Position numbers and translations under genes: made by a program. DNA of 64,000 nt from the NCBI RefSeq assembly GCF_019097595.1, contig NC_080723.1:8407011-8471010 (forward strand), written 5' to 3'. The DNA comes from Hemibagrus wyckioides. Its lineage: Eukaryota; Chordata; Actinopteri; Siluriformes; Bagridae. Position 1 is the first letter of the stretch. Every line of letters begins with the position of its first letter. The notes beneath the pieces were generated by a model. That model was not told where the DNA came from, searched no databases, and saw only the letters and a list, made by a program, of their open reading frames with translations. Of the stretch, positions 15,052-24,370 are shown piece by piece.

Positions 15052-15714
15052 CCATAGACTTTTCCACTATAATGTAGAACTGATGGAATTGAGCTCTGAG
15101 GAATTTTCACTATTTCTTCAGGTCTAAAGCTGCCCACGAATTATCACAGATGTCAGATTAACTCAGAAATTTCAACCCAAGTCTTTTACTAACAACAATG
15201 TGGGAAAAACAAAAACATACACCCCTGCATGTTTGTCTTTTGTTAGCAGAAAGCTAGCCAGCTAACTTCCAGAGACAGTATTGAAGATTTAACATGTGAA
15301 CGTGTTTGTATTTTGATGGATTACAGCTAATACTTGTGTACACAGTGTAGCTCATTAAAGATAAGAAGTTGTACTGAGAGCAGCCATGTTGATCTGAACT
15401 CGGGGTTGATTAGAATGACTTGGAGTGTCCTGAGGCGTTTTCTTTGCTATTTTTTGGAGCTTTGAGCTTTAAACTCAATACACATCTGAGTATAGTATGA
15501 ATACTTTAACTCTTTTAAAGAACATTGCTACTCCTTCCCCGTGCACGTTCAAATAGCAAACACAGGCAGGACAGACCTTACTGCATATCTTCTCTTCCTC
15601 ATCTACAGTCAGGACTCCATCACTGATCATGTGGTCCATGAGGTAGGATGCCTTGATGTCCTGCTCCAGGATTGTCCTGGAGCGCAGCAAGCAGCTGCGA
15701 GACTGCTCCTCCAT
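1319..15714 (-). CDS. apaf1: Apoptotic protease-activating factor 1, 3' end missing
   Basis: Apaf-1 is the cytosolic scaffold that binds cytochrome c and dATP, assembles into the heptameric apoptosome and recruits procaspase-9. Twenty coding exons read on the minus strand join without a frame break: 15577-15714, 14509-14689, 14051-14248, 13069-13258, 12437-12549, 12074-12205, 10656-10894, 9648-9815, 9306-9437, 8641-8754, 7574-7758, 7289-7415, 6981-7106, 6659-6799, 4595-4720, 4362-4511, 3488-3616, 2321-2446, 1650-1769 and 1319-1444. Each has AG/GT borders, and the phases agree at every junction. They encode about 987 residues with CARD, NB-ARC and WD40 parts in the family order, against roughly 1,250 residues in vertebrate Apaf-1. 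The missing C-terminal WD40 exons must lie left of the window. The start is the ATG at 15714, opening with MEEQSRSC, because the CARD begins there and the acceptor is two bases upstream. No internal stop or frameshift was seen, so the gene looks functional. Confidence 0.95.
3616..3880. repeat. CA/GACA simple-repeat array next to an apaf1 acceptor
   Basis: About 265 bases of interrupted (CA)n and (GACA)n begin directly at the acceptor side of the apaf1 exon 3488-3616. They create several open frames of cysteine-valine or threonine-histidine repeats on both strands; these are artefacts of the repeat. On the transcribed strand the array is TG- and TCTG-rich and replaces a normal polypyrimidine tract. 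Confidence 0.9.
4878..5938. mobile_element. Palindromic non-autonomous DNA transposon in an apaf1 intron
   Basis: Both ends carry TTAA followed by an inverted repeat. The left end reads TTAAAGAAGTTCACTTCCAG and the reverse complement of the right end reads TTAAAGGAGAAATGCACTTC. The arms stay complementary for several hundred bases, for example GCTAGTGCTAGAC on one arm against GTCTAGCACTAGC on the other. No transposase frame is present. The TTAA ends would fit a piggyBac-type target duplication, but could also be part of the terminal repeat. This 5'-terminal sequence is a type I know as abundant in fish genomes. Confidence 0.75.
5297..5640. mobile_element. Second short inverted-repeat element nested in the palindrome loop
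   Basis: The segment starts with CAGTAGTGCCCTGTTTTACA, and the reverse complement of its right end begins CAGTCATACCCCGCCCTACA. It therefore has its own imperfect terminal inverted repeats. It contains (CATA)n and (TA)n repeats near 5425-5487 and no coding frame. It interrupts the centre of the larger palindromic element, so it is probably the younger insertion. A hAT-like CAGT/CAGG-type end is possible, but no clear target duplication was found. Confidence 0.5.
7574..9437 (-). CDS. apaf1: apaf1 exons for the HD2 helical domain
   Basis: Exons 9306-9437, 8641-8754 and 7574-7758 encode the second helical domain that links the oligomerisation module to the WD40 propellers. Visible family stretches are [22 protein letters not shown], and [10 protein letters not shown]. 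The 3' end of the last exon is placed so that the donor reads GTACGC. This gives a phase-2 junction and the sequence LYLDWVNKSN, which lines up with the human LYLEWINKKN. A donor two bases earlier would shift the frame. A polypyrimidine tract at about 8090-8281 lies in the intron between the last two exons. Confidence 0.92.
8090..8281. repeat. Polypyrimidine tract with internal 90-base duplication
   Basis: An almost pure C/T stretch in an apaf1 intron. The phrase ATCTCTCCCTAGCTCTC occurs twice about 65-70 bases apart, so part of it is a degenerate tandem duplication. It is purine-rich in the apaf1 transcript. No gene is seen here. Confidence 0.7.
9580..9634. repeat. (GACA)n(GATA)n microsatellite
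   Basis: Nine GACA units followed by GATA units lie a few bases beyond the donor of the apaf1 exon 9648-9815. They are intronic. Confidence 0.9.
9648..14248 (-). CDS. apaf1: apaf1 exons for NB-ARC and winged-helix domains
   Basis: Six exons (14051-14248, 13069-13258, 12437-12549, 12074-12205, 10656-10894, 9648-9815) encode the nucleotide-binding oligomerisation module. The Walker A loop reads GMAGSGKS in the first of them. The Walker B strand reads [10 protein letters not shown] in the third, followed by the LLTTRN sensor. The exon at 10656-10894 carries [17 protein letters not shown] and the basic [15 protein letters not shown] motif, which are strongly conserved in Apaf-1. The last exon carries the winged-helix part with EFVNKSLLF and LHDLQLDFL. 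All catalytic loops are intact. The junctions are phase 1, 1, 2, 1, 1, 0 in transcript order, and each exon length checks against its residues. Confidence 0.93.
9848..9992 (+). repeat. tRNA-derived SINE fragment
   Basis: The segment has a degenerate A-box (TAGCTTACTAGTTAAGG) and B-box (GGTTGTAAGTCTGATTCC), then the fish SINE body with CTGCCACTGTTGGGCCCTTG and AGCAAGGCCCTTA. It ends in a short tail ATTTACCAAATGGTGTAAAT. It sits in an apaf1 intron on the opposite strand. A related tail (GGCAGATGCTCATATCCAGA) is near 3355-3375. Confidence 0.75.
11330..12025 (+). mobile_element. Decayed Tc1-like transposon remnant
   Basis: Translation shows scattered transposase pieces, including a [15 protein letters not shown] core typical of the Tc1 catalytic domain near 11580-11630. 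Frames are interrupted throughout. Near 12000-12025 the sequence GGCAAATACTTTTCATGGCA resembles the terminal repeat of a fish Tc1-like family. The left end is not recognised. It is intronic in apaf1 and in opposite orientation to it. Confidence 0.6.
12386..12413. repeat. (ACA)n microsatellite
   Basis: A short trinucleotide run just beyond the donor side of the apaf1 exon 12437-12549. It encodes a cysteine run in an irrelevant frame. Confidence 0.85.
14509..15714 (-). CDS. apaf1: apaf1 exons for the CARD domain
   Basis: The exon at 15577-15714 encodes residues 1-46, including the conserved stretch [11 protein letters not shown] followed by an EEE cluster. The exon at 14509-14689 supplies residues 47-106. 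Together they form the caspase recruitment domain that docks on the procaspase-9 CARD. The first junction is phase 0 and the second phase 1. For the next exon I chose the acceptor after position 14248, which adds Val-Gln before VILSEGG. That matches the spacing of the human protein; the alternative acceptor four bases downstream breaks the frame. A GA microsatellite at 15727-15760 sits directly upstream of the first acceptor. Confidence 0.92.
14989..15047. repeat. (AG)n microsatellite
   Basis: About 29 AG units in the apaf1 intron between the two CARD exons. A second (AG)n of 17 units is at 15727-15760. Confidence 0.95.
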
Positions 15715-15723
15715 CTCTAAACT

Positions 15724-15768
<45 letters not shown>

Positions 15769-17900
15769 CGAATACTTCTTTACTTTAGTAAAAAGATTAC
15801 TATTTGGTTTCTCCCCGAGTGGATGCTTGTCAGGACCTGCACAGTGTACTGAATAATTTTCACAAAAAATAAGATAATATAAACTCCTGTAGCACAATAG
15901 AACATCAGGTTAGATATGCACTATATTGCCAAAAGTTTTGGGACACCCCATCAAGCTCCTAGGCATGCAGACTGCTTCTACAAATATTTGTGAAAGAATG
16001 GGTCGATCTCAGGAATGAATTTAAGTGTGGTACCGTGATAGGTTGCCACCTGTGCAATAAGCATAAGTGATATAATGAAATTTCCTCACTACTTAATTTT
16101 CCATGGTCAACTGTTAGTGGTATTATAATAAGGTGGAAGCAACTGGGAACAACAGCAATTCAGCCACAAATTGGCAGGCCACATAAAATCACAGAGCAGG
16201 GTCAGCGCATGCTGAGGCACACAGTGCACAGAAGTCACCAACTTTCTGCAATAGCTACAGCCCTTCAAACTTTGTGTGGTCTTCAGATTAGCTCAAGAAC
16301 AGTGCATAGAGAGCTTCATGGAGTAGAGCAGTGGAGATGTGTTCTCTGTGGTGACCAATCACACTTCTCTGTCTGGCAATCCGATGGATGGGTCTGGGTT
16401 TGGTGGTTACCAGGAGAACAGTACTTGCCTAACTGCACTGTGCCAAGTGTAAAGTTTGGTGGAGGGGGGTTGTGGTGTGGGGTTGTTTTTCAGGGGTTGG
16501 GCTTGACTGCTTAGTTCCAGTGAAAGGAACTCTTAATGCTTCAGCATACCAAGACATTTTGGACAATTTCATGATCCTAACTTTGTGGGAACAGTTTGGA
16601 GCTGGCCCCTTCCTGTTCCAACATGACTGTGCACCAGTGCACAAAGCAAGGTCCATAAAGACATAGATGAGCGAGTTTGATGTGGAAGAACTTGACTGGC
16701 CGGCACAGAGTCCTGACCTCAACCCGATAGAACACCTTTGGGATGAATTAGAGCGGAGACTGAGAGCCAGGCCTTCTTGTCCAACATCAGTGCCTGACCT
16801 CACAAATGCGCTTCTACAGGAATGGTCAAAAATTCCCATAAACACACTCCTAACCCAGAGACGTAGGGAGCAGAGAAGCAAGAAGAGTTGAAGCTCATAT
16901 AGCTGCAAAGGTCCATATTAAACCCTATGGATTAAGAATGGGATGCCATTAAAGTTCATGTGCATGTAAAGGCAGACATCGCAAAACTTTTGGCAATATA
17001 GTGTAGTTCAAATCCTGGCAAACTAAAAAGAAAGCAAAAGTGGCTGTACTGAGTGGGAGGGGTTTACTGTCCTGTTCCACTGTCCATCACAGCAACATTA
17101 GCCAATCATGGCTATATGTGAGCTCATGTATGAGGAAGAAGGCAAATATCATCTCCCCCTGAGTGTGTGTTGCTGAGATCTGAAAAGCTGCCTCAACTTT
17201 CTCAAACCTGTCTTAAAGCAAGCACGTGTCAGACTGCTGTATCGTAGACAACTGAGTGGCTGGATGAAAAAAAGCCTAAAATATTTTAAACATGTTCTAC
17301 TTAGACACTTTATTATGTTATTTAGTTTTAGCATTTGAAACAGAAAAAAGCAATTTTTCACATGTCCATCCCGGTCCCTGACCTAAACCTCTGAAAACTG
17401 AAGCTGAAGAGCAGACAGTCCAGTAAAGAGCACCATCACAGGAGAAGAACTGGTGCTGAAGTGTAAGAAACGTTAGATTGCACTAAAGACATCATTCTCT
17501 CGGCAGTAAAATTGACGATTTTGGGAAGCAGAGCTGTAACATGATTGGAGGATGTAAACACTTCAGGTAGCTCGGTGAGGAGCAAAAGTGATAGTAATTA
17601 CTGTAATGGACTTGCCGGAGACAACTTGAGCTTAGATGACTGACAAGTTCACTATTCTGCCCCAGCAATGAGGCGAAAAGACAAAAGAGATTTACTCACC
17701 GATGATCGCCTTTCCTACAACATCAACACAATACTGAAGTCTACTCTTTTCTCCTCGCTGTACTCTTAAACCCGGCTCTGTTAAACCCAATGTGCTTTCG
17801 ATACTGTATCGACAGTACAGCTACTCCCTTTAACTTCCTTGTCTCTAACAAAAACATCTCACCCCTAGTGTCTAATAGCCAATAGAAATGCGCGCTGTGG
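15715..17900 (-). promoter_or_regulatory. apaf1: apaf1 5' leader: proposed non-coding exon 1, intron 1 and promoter
   Basis: The coding start exon begins with an acceptor at 15716, so an upstream leader exon is required. At 17698-17699 the minus strand shows a good donor (GTGAGTAA), so the first exon probably runs from 17700 to somewhere around 17,800-17,900. A CCAAT box (minus-strand ATTGG) lies near 17,880 beside a CpG-containing stretch. Intron 1 would then carry a full-length but broken Tc1-like element. The exon end and the transcription start are inference only. Confidence 0.45.
15919..17005 (+). mobile_element. Tc1-like transposon with broken transposase, apaf1 intron 1
   Basis: Terminal inverted repeats read CACTATATTGCCAAAAGTTT at the left and its complement at the right, next to TA. 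The internal reading frames carry a Tc1 transposase: a HTH/paired-like start near 16210 (GHQLSAxxIATxLQT type), then [32 protein letters not shown], and the DDE-domain end [20 protein letters not shown] near 16690-16750. The frame is broken by stops and by a deletion of roughly 126 bases near 16322, seen by comparison with the related copy at 29.5 kb. It is therefore a non-autonomous relic on the strand opposite to apaf1. Confidence 0.88.
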
Positions 17901-18239
17901 TCAGGTGCCTGTGTAAGGCCACGCCTTGTATTTTTACAGTAACTAGGCGGTTTACGGGTTTGTGTAGGTGTTTAAACGTGTGCGTGTTATCGATTTCAAC
18001 CAGTTTTTGTTGCTTATAAGTTTATATGTAGTGAAATTAGTGCCAGCAGATTTAAAATCATTCAAAATAATCAAACGAGCCAAAATCAAATCAAATCAAT
18101 TCCAGCCAATCACAATACACCTATGAGCTCATGGGGCGGGGCTTTATTTTATTTATTACGTTAGTGTTTCTCCACCACTGTTCCCTGGGCTATGGGAATA
18201 AAGAGGTTATTACAAAAAGATATAAAATCACTGTTGTTG

Positions 18240-18478
18240 TTGATCTTTTGGCTGCTCCCTACGTGTGTGAGGGGTTGCCACAGCGGACCAATTGGTCCGC
18301 ACGACAACTTGGCACGAGTTTTACGCCAGATCCCTGCTGTATCCCTCTCATTTTTATCCGGGCTTGGGACCGACACTGCATCCAGTAGCTGGGGTTTGGG
18401 CACTGGATGGGAATCAAACCCAGGCTTTCCTCATGGTGGGCACGAAACCTACCAGTGCCCTAAAACCACTCATCAGCA
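18240..18478. repeat. Dispersed fish repeat with tRNA-like end
   Basis: The stretch contains GGTTGCCACAGCGGACCA, TTTTATCCGGGCTTGGGACC and GGGAATCAAACCCAGGC, a repeat type I recognise from many fish genomes. The last phrase resembles a T-arm in reverse. The short open frames across it are not genes. Confidence 0.6.
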
Positions 18479-18489
18479 GTAAGAATCAG

Positions 18490-19060
18490 AAATACAGATT
18501 GGAATTCACAAAGAAACACAGAGATGAGTTACAAAATCTCTGGAACCAAGATTAACCTCTACCAAAAAGGGATGGAAAGGACTAAGTATGGAGGAAGAAT
18601 GGATCTGTTCATGATCTGTTCATGAAGCTCACTGGTCAAGCACAGTGGAGGTAGTGTCATGGCTGCTTCTCTAACTGGCTCGCTAATCTTTAATGATGAT
18701 GTAACTTATGATGGTAGCAACAGATTGAATTTAGAAATCTACAGAAACATTCTGCTTGACAATTTAAAAGAAGTGCATCCAATCTAATGGGAAGGAACTT
18801 CATTATACAGCAATGACCCAAAACACACCACCGAAAACAATGAAGGACCTCACTAAAGAAAAAGGTGGAAGGTTTTAGACATGTCAATCACTAGATCTTA
18901 ACTGAATTTACTGATGGCAGAACCCTAGTAAAACAAACTATCTAAAAAACACTGCACTACAAGCCTGGAAAGGCATCACAAAAGAAGAATGCAGAGCTGT
19001 TTGGTGATGTCAGTGGGTCACCAGCTTGAGCATTAAAAAAAACAAAGGTGCCATGTTCTG
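18490..19060 (+). mobile_element. Heavily decayed Tc1/mariner-type remnant
   Basis: Six-frame reading gives scattered transposase-like pieces (a KLTGQAQWR..CHGCF type segment near 18630-18665 and a Q.NDPKHT type segment near 18805-18830), separated by stops. The ends were not found. It lies in the spacer between apaf1 and dnajb9. Confidence 0.45.
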
Positions 19061-19167
19061 GGTTGTTTAATATATTTAGATAATGTATCAGGAATTTCTA
19101 ATCTCTCAAATTCATCTTTTTATCTCTAACCCAAACTTAAAGTGTATAATAAAAAACTAAAGATTTG

Positions 19168-19169
19168 TG

Positions 19170-19241
<72 letters not shown>
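19168..19241. repeat. (GATA)n microsatellite
   Basis: About eighteen GATA units in the apaf1-dnajb9 spacer. Confidence 0.97.
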
Positions 19242-19370
19242 CTATGCTGTACTATATCGTTTTTGTTAATTTGTGTATCAAGGCATATTCTTTATGTGTC
19301 TCTTTAGGGCGTTCGTATTGTTGTTTTTACAATATTTAACTACACAGTAATCTGACATTTGGGCAGCTAG

Positions 19371-19590
19371 CAAGTTCAGTTCGGTTAGCAGGTTCAGTTC
19401 AGTTCAGTTAGCAGGATCAGTTCAGTTAGCAGGATCAGTTCGGTTAGCAGGATCAGTTAAGTTAGCAGGATCAGTTTAGTTAGCAGGTTCAGTTCGGTTA
19501 GCAGGATCAGTTTAGTTAGCAGGTTCAGTTCGGTTAGCAGGATCAGTTTAGTTAGCAGGATCAGTTCAATTCAGTTCAGTTAGCAGGTTG
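19371..19590. repeat. 18-base minisatellite upstream of dnajb9
   Basis: About ten to twelve imperfect copies of an 18-base unit close to TTAGCAGGATCAGTTCGG, with variants at the GATC/GTTC and TTCGG/TTTAG positions and small expansions of CAGTT. It ends some 220 bases before the proposed dnajb9 first exon. No frame or known element explains it. Confidence 0.9.
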
Positions 19591-19599
19591 TTATTTTGA

Positions 19600-19862
19600 A
19601 CACAAACCAGTTGCGACCTAAGGAGTGGAGCTTACGTCAGTATAGAGCAGTTTTCACGCGCTCACAACCTTAACCAATCACAAAAAGGCGAGTCGCATAA
19701 TGTAAGAACGAACCAATCAGAGTGCGAGTCGTGGGCCTCACTTTCTTTACAGTCATACTAGAATGCCGCGTCAAAGAGGAAACCCCTAGAAACAGGCAGT
19801 AGTGTATAGCGCTCCACTGTTTCTCTCGCGCTGGCATTCAGGATCACTTCATCACACAGCGG
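19600..19862 (+). promoter_or_regulatory. dnajb9: dnajb9 promoter and non-coding exon 1
   Basis: The region is richer in CpG than its surroundings and has two CCAAT boxes (19674-19678 and 19713-19717). An ATF/CREB-like motif CTTACGTCAG (minus strand TGACGTAA) is at 19631-19640, which would suit a gene of the unfolded protein response. I did not find an exact ERSE (CCAAT-N9-CCACG). The leader exon ends with the donor GTAAGT at 19863; its start, perhaps near 19,790-19,830, is inferred. Confidence 0.55.
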
Positions 19863-20469
19863 GTAAGTCTTTTAAATACGTATTTTACATATTCAAGCCG
19901 TCATAAGCTACAGTAACATCAGTAACATTTCTCTTATTACCATTTTAAGGATTGTAACTTAAATTGTCCTATAGACTATACTGTCCTATAACTCGTCAGT
20001 GCTAAAAGTTCACCGTTCAGCAGAAAAAAACCGTTCAATAAGGACGATCTGTCTTAATCCGGTTTAAAGAAATATCATTTCTATATAGTTAGGATTGATA
20101 CAAATATATTACACCACTGATCTTTATAATGCAGGAGAGTTGAACCCTAAAAAGAGTCGATTCTACGACTCCAGGCATTTGGGGATCGAGAGTCGACTGT
20201 AAAGATTCAGAGTCGATTCTACAGATTGAGATTAATTCGTGTATGGACCTTTAATAAAAAGAGAGTAGTCTCAGAGCAGAGGGAAGTTTATTTTGAAGTT
20301 GTCAGTGGACATATGTTCCATAAGACCTGTCATCATGACAACACAACTTTCTAATCTTAAATTTGTTAGAATTTATAATAAGCATTATTTATTTTGACCA
20401 CAAAATACTATCTCAGGAAAGATGATCAACTAAACCAACTATGATCTTATAAAATACATCAAAATAAGC

Positions 20470-20505
20470 GTGTGTGTGTGAGAGAGAGAGAGAGAGAGAA
20501 AGAGA

Positions 20506-20543
<38 letters not shown>
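20470..20543. repeat. (GT)n/(GA)n compound microsatellite
   Basis: Alternating GT and GA runs in the dnajb9 first intron, about 60 bases before the coding exon. They produce a false upstream extension of the open frame. Confidence 0.95.
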
Positions 20544-20613
20544 ATTGAAGTATTTGTTACAACTGCTGTTAACCAACAACATTTCCTTCCTGTTTACAGG
20601 CCTAAGCACAGCC

Positions 20614-21386
20614 ATGGCCACAACCCAGTCAATGTTAGCAGTAGCTGTATGTGTCCTGATGATCGCTGAGATGATCTTGGCCCAGGAAGATTACTATGAA
20701 ATCCTGGGTGTTCCCAAAGATGCCTCAGAGCGCCAGATCAAGAAGGCCTTTCACAAACTGGCCATGAAGTATCATCCAGACAAGAACAAAAGCCCAGACG
20801 CAGAGTCAAAGTTCAGGGAGATTGCTGAGGGTGCGTTTAAGTCACAGCTCTGTTCATGTAACACACTGTTCCATCAACATCCAGTTCTTGCTTAAAGAAA
20901 AATATTCATCACGGTTATTTAAATCACTATTTCCATGCACCTTGACCTTTCCTTTTCTGTATTAATGTTTGTTTCTTTTGTGCTTCAGCATATGAAACAC
21001 TGTCTGACAGTAAGAGGAGGCAGGAGTATGATCAGATGAGGAGTAACCCTTTCTCCAGAGAGGGCACACAAGGAAGCCGAGGTGCTCGGTTCCATCAGCC
21101 GTTCAGCTTCAGTTTCGAGGACATGTTCAGAGACTTTGATATTTTCGGGCAGCCGACACACTCCCAGCATGATAAAAGACATTTCGAGAGCCACTTTCAA
21201 GCTCACGAAAAGGCGCACAGAAGCAGCTTCGAGGATTCTTTCGGCGGCGACATGTTCAATATGTTTTCAGACTTTTTCTCATTCGACGGCCACTCGGAGT
21301 TTCATGGTTCCACCAACCATCAGCGTTGCCACACAGTCACTCAGCGCAGAGGAAACACGGTGACAACATACACAAAGTGCTCCTGA
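20614..21386 (+). CDS. dnajb9: DnaJ homologue subfamily B member 9 (ERdj4-type)
   Basis: This is an ER-resident J-domain co-chaperone that recruits BiP and feeds misfolded proteins to ER-associated degradation; in vertebrates it is induced by ER stress. Two coding exons, 20614-20830 and 20989-21386, join in phase 1 to give 204 residues. Residues 1-23 form a hydrophobic signal sequence ending near LAQ. The J domain follows, with [20 protein letters not shown] and the catalytic HPD in [15 protein letters not shown] glycine/phenylalanine-type linker comes next, and the C-terminus ends in [17 protein letters not shown], the family signature. The human protein is about 223 residues; the shortening lies in the linker. 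The leader exon is separated by an intron (19863-20599) that contains GT and GA repeats. The ATG at 20614 was chosen because it opens the signal peptide; upstream ATGs lie in the microsatellite. Confidence 0.95.
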
Positions 21387-22640
21387 TTTTTTCTGCACTA
21401 AGATGAGCTACTTTCGTTAATTTATCTTCTTGCTGATGCTTACTGTTGTAACTGAATCTGGTTCTGTGACATGACCAGTTGGTGTGGAGTAATGCTTCCG
21501 ACTTGACACTTTAAACGAAGGGCTTAAATTCAGGGTTTTATCAGAAATGCTTTTTTTCCCAATGTAAATATCCAGGCTAGCTAGGTTAAGATGCTTCACA
21601 CACATGGCAGATATACAAGCAAAAATATAGCCATTGTAAAAGCAAAGGGCAATTCCAGCTTACCGTAGCTAACAAGTCTCAGTGATCAACTGAATCAATT
21701 TGCATGTGTTGTTGATTTAATCTCAACGCAGACTCAACCAACTACACATTTTCTGCAAATTCTACAAAATATGATATGAGAGACAATTGAATAAGCACAA
21801 AGAGATCTTAAAATATTTCCTGTCCTGGCGTTAAGGGTGTGATGTTTTTATTTGCCATGTTTATGAACACCATTTTCTGAATAATTCACAGTGAGTGAAT
21901 GAGGTTCTGTTACCACTGACATAACCTCAGAGCTGATGAGTGAGACTTCATGGCCCTTCAGTTTAACCTTTTTGTTGCATCTTGCACAATACGTAAAAAC
22001 AATGCTCGATTGTCAGTTCATGTGTCTTCCATGTATATGACGTCCTCGCACTTTACTTTTGCTCGAAGGCACATCAGCAGGCGACAGAGGAAGAGCACTT
22101 AAATCTTAAATTAAAAACCTTATTATTATCCCATATACTCCTGAACTTGGGGGAACTCCCCTGTTATGTGCAATAATTCCATACGTCTTCTGTTCTGATC
22201 AGGGATCCTGTCAGGTAGCATGCGAAAACACAGCCTTATTCCGTCCCTCAGGGTTAACAGCCTTTTTCATCTAATTATTTATTTTCATAAACACTGCATT
22301 TGCATGTGGTTGGAACATCAGGATCATTGTCTCTGTTTTCGAAAACAGAGAAACAAACAGGTCATCTGTTACACAGTTGCATTTCGGTGGTTTGCCAAAG
22401 GAAACCTTTTGGTTTAATACAATTGAGTGTGAAGTGTTTCAATTGTTACCTGGTGTCATGACCTTGGCGTACAGGATGACGTGGAATACTATATTTTGTG
22501 CTTGCTTTTTGGTTCTTTTCTTTACAGAGTATACCAAAAGACTCGATGATTGTACACAAATGCCTTTAATACCTCTGTGGATTGTTTTGGGTGTGTTGAT
22601 ATGCTTGAAAAAATTTTTTGTGTGTCCATAAAATGTGCTG
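21387..22640 (+). other. dnajb9: dnajb9 3' untranslated region, end uncertain
   Basis: No further coding sequence is seen after the stop. A weak poly(A) signal ATTAAA is at about 22110-22115. No AATAAA is found before about 22,828, where one lies in an AT-rich stretch. Open frames at 22220-22631 have no family resemblance. A (CA)n repeat lies at 22677-22706. Confidence 0.4.
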
Positions 22641-22673
22641 TTTAAAAATCTTTTCTTGTTTCATTGCTTCAGG

Positions 22674-22706
<33 letters not shown>

Positions 22707-24175
22707 CATATCCACCAACACACAATAACAATCCTTATACAATAGCATAAATAGACAATAGACAGAATTCATATTAAAATAAGATTAAAAAGAAAAAAAG
22801 CTTCAAAAACCTCATAATGACCTTAATAATAAATATTATTATAAATAATGTATTATAAATATATTATAATAAAACACATCATAACTTATGTGATATAATT
22901 TGCCAAAAAAAACCCTCTTTTGCTTCACTTCATAGCTGTTTGCTGTAGAGTAACTGTAGCAGTGATTTATAAAAAATTATTATAATATAAATAATCGGTA
23001 TCAGGTGAAACTGTCTCATTTCCTCTATAGATTTCACTACAGCAAATGTAACTACACATTAGCAAATGTAAATAGCTTCGTTACTGACAATTATATATAA
23101 TATTTCTTAATAGAAGTTCACAGCAAATCAAATATAAGATCTTTAAACCTATTTCTTGAAATTTTACATGTTTCAAGTTTTAATCTTTTTTCTTGTTCTT
23201 TTGGCTGATAATTTGCTTCAGAAAACAGAACAAGACTATTCCAAGCTTGAACTTAGCAAAAAATGTCTTTAAATAGGATTAATAAACTTATCTGCTTACT
23301 GTTCAATCAGTTTGTCTATATTATTCAGAGGAGTTTCCAATTTAAAGTTACAGATTTTTCGAGACATGTCATGTGACGTCATCGAAACACATTCTGCCAA
23401 ATCCTTCTTCCATTCACGTGTGTGGAACATGAGTACAGCTCTCAGAGAAAGTCATTACACACGTCTTCACTGCTAAGAGTTTAAACGAAGAATCCTGTCC
23501 TTGTGATTTCAGCAATTTATGGCAAGTAGTTTTCCAGAAGAAAGCACAAAAAAATCAGCAAAATGCTTATAACAATCACTGAAATTCAAATTGCTTGAAA
23601 ATGTCTTATTTGTTTTAATGTAGTAGTGTATAAGGTAAGTCATCTTGGTTTGGTTGAGATGACTGATTTGACTTTTAGAGATTTTCTCCCAAAAACGACA
23701 CATTGTAAGAATTGCAAAGATGTTGCACAGTATGGTGTATGTGTGTCTGTGTGTGTGTGTGTGTTTATAATGTTGTGACAAACACCACGAAAAAAATCCT
23801 ATTATGCGTAAATGTACTGATTCTGAATAAGTTTTAAAATAACATGGTTTGTTAAGAAAATCTAAAGCTTGCTTTGTGGGTTTCATTTCTAATACTCGTA
23901 TTGCTGATTCCAGGTGAACTTCCTTAATATAAGGTGAAAAAATCCTTAATATCACTCCAGAAAAATGACTGTCATTAAAGAAAGAAAAATAAGAACACTT
24001 ATTTACACAGTTTACAGACTTACTGCGTTAGTGTTTCAATCTATAAACAATCCCACAGACCACTTGAAATTATAACACAGACCACAAGAGGTCCACAAAC
24101 CTCTTTATTAAACACTTTTTATTAAGCAGGACAAGACTATCTCATGTTCATGCTGCATCTGTTCGCTTTTTCATT

Positions 24176-24370
24176 TCAATTCAATTTTATTTGTATAGCG
24201 TTTTTAACAATGGACATTGTCTCAAAGCAGCTTTACACAACATAAGAAACACAGTGCAAAAGCCCTAGATGTTAGACAAAATCATCCCTAGTGAGCAAGT
24301 GGCAAGGAAAAACTCCCTTAGACCTTGAGAAGAACCAGACTTAAAAGGAAACCTCTTCCTCATTTGGGCT
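24176..24370 (+). repeat. Common fish dispersed repeat
   Basis: The stretch AATTTTATTTGTATAGCGTT, then CAATGGACATTGTCTCAAAG and GGCAAGGAAAAACTCCCTTA, is a repeat type I know from many teleosts. A more diverged piece with the same order of phrases (CAGTTTAATTC, AAAGAAAAACTCAGAAGGGA, CTCATTTGGGTGA) is at 37190-37345. Confidence 0.7.

Noticed and set aside
19371..19590. Regularly spaced repeats that could suggest a CRISPR array
   Set aside because: The units are contiguous, without unique spacers, in a vertebrate genome; it is a minisatellite.
20506..20613. Upstream in-frame extension of dnajb9
   Set aside because: It is encoded by the GT/GA microsatellite and is cut off by the acceptor at 20599; the signal peptide starts at 20614.
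22220..22631. Two open frames after dnajb9
   Set aside because: No recognisable domain, low-complexity hydrophobic translation, and position within the likely 3' untranslated region.
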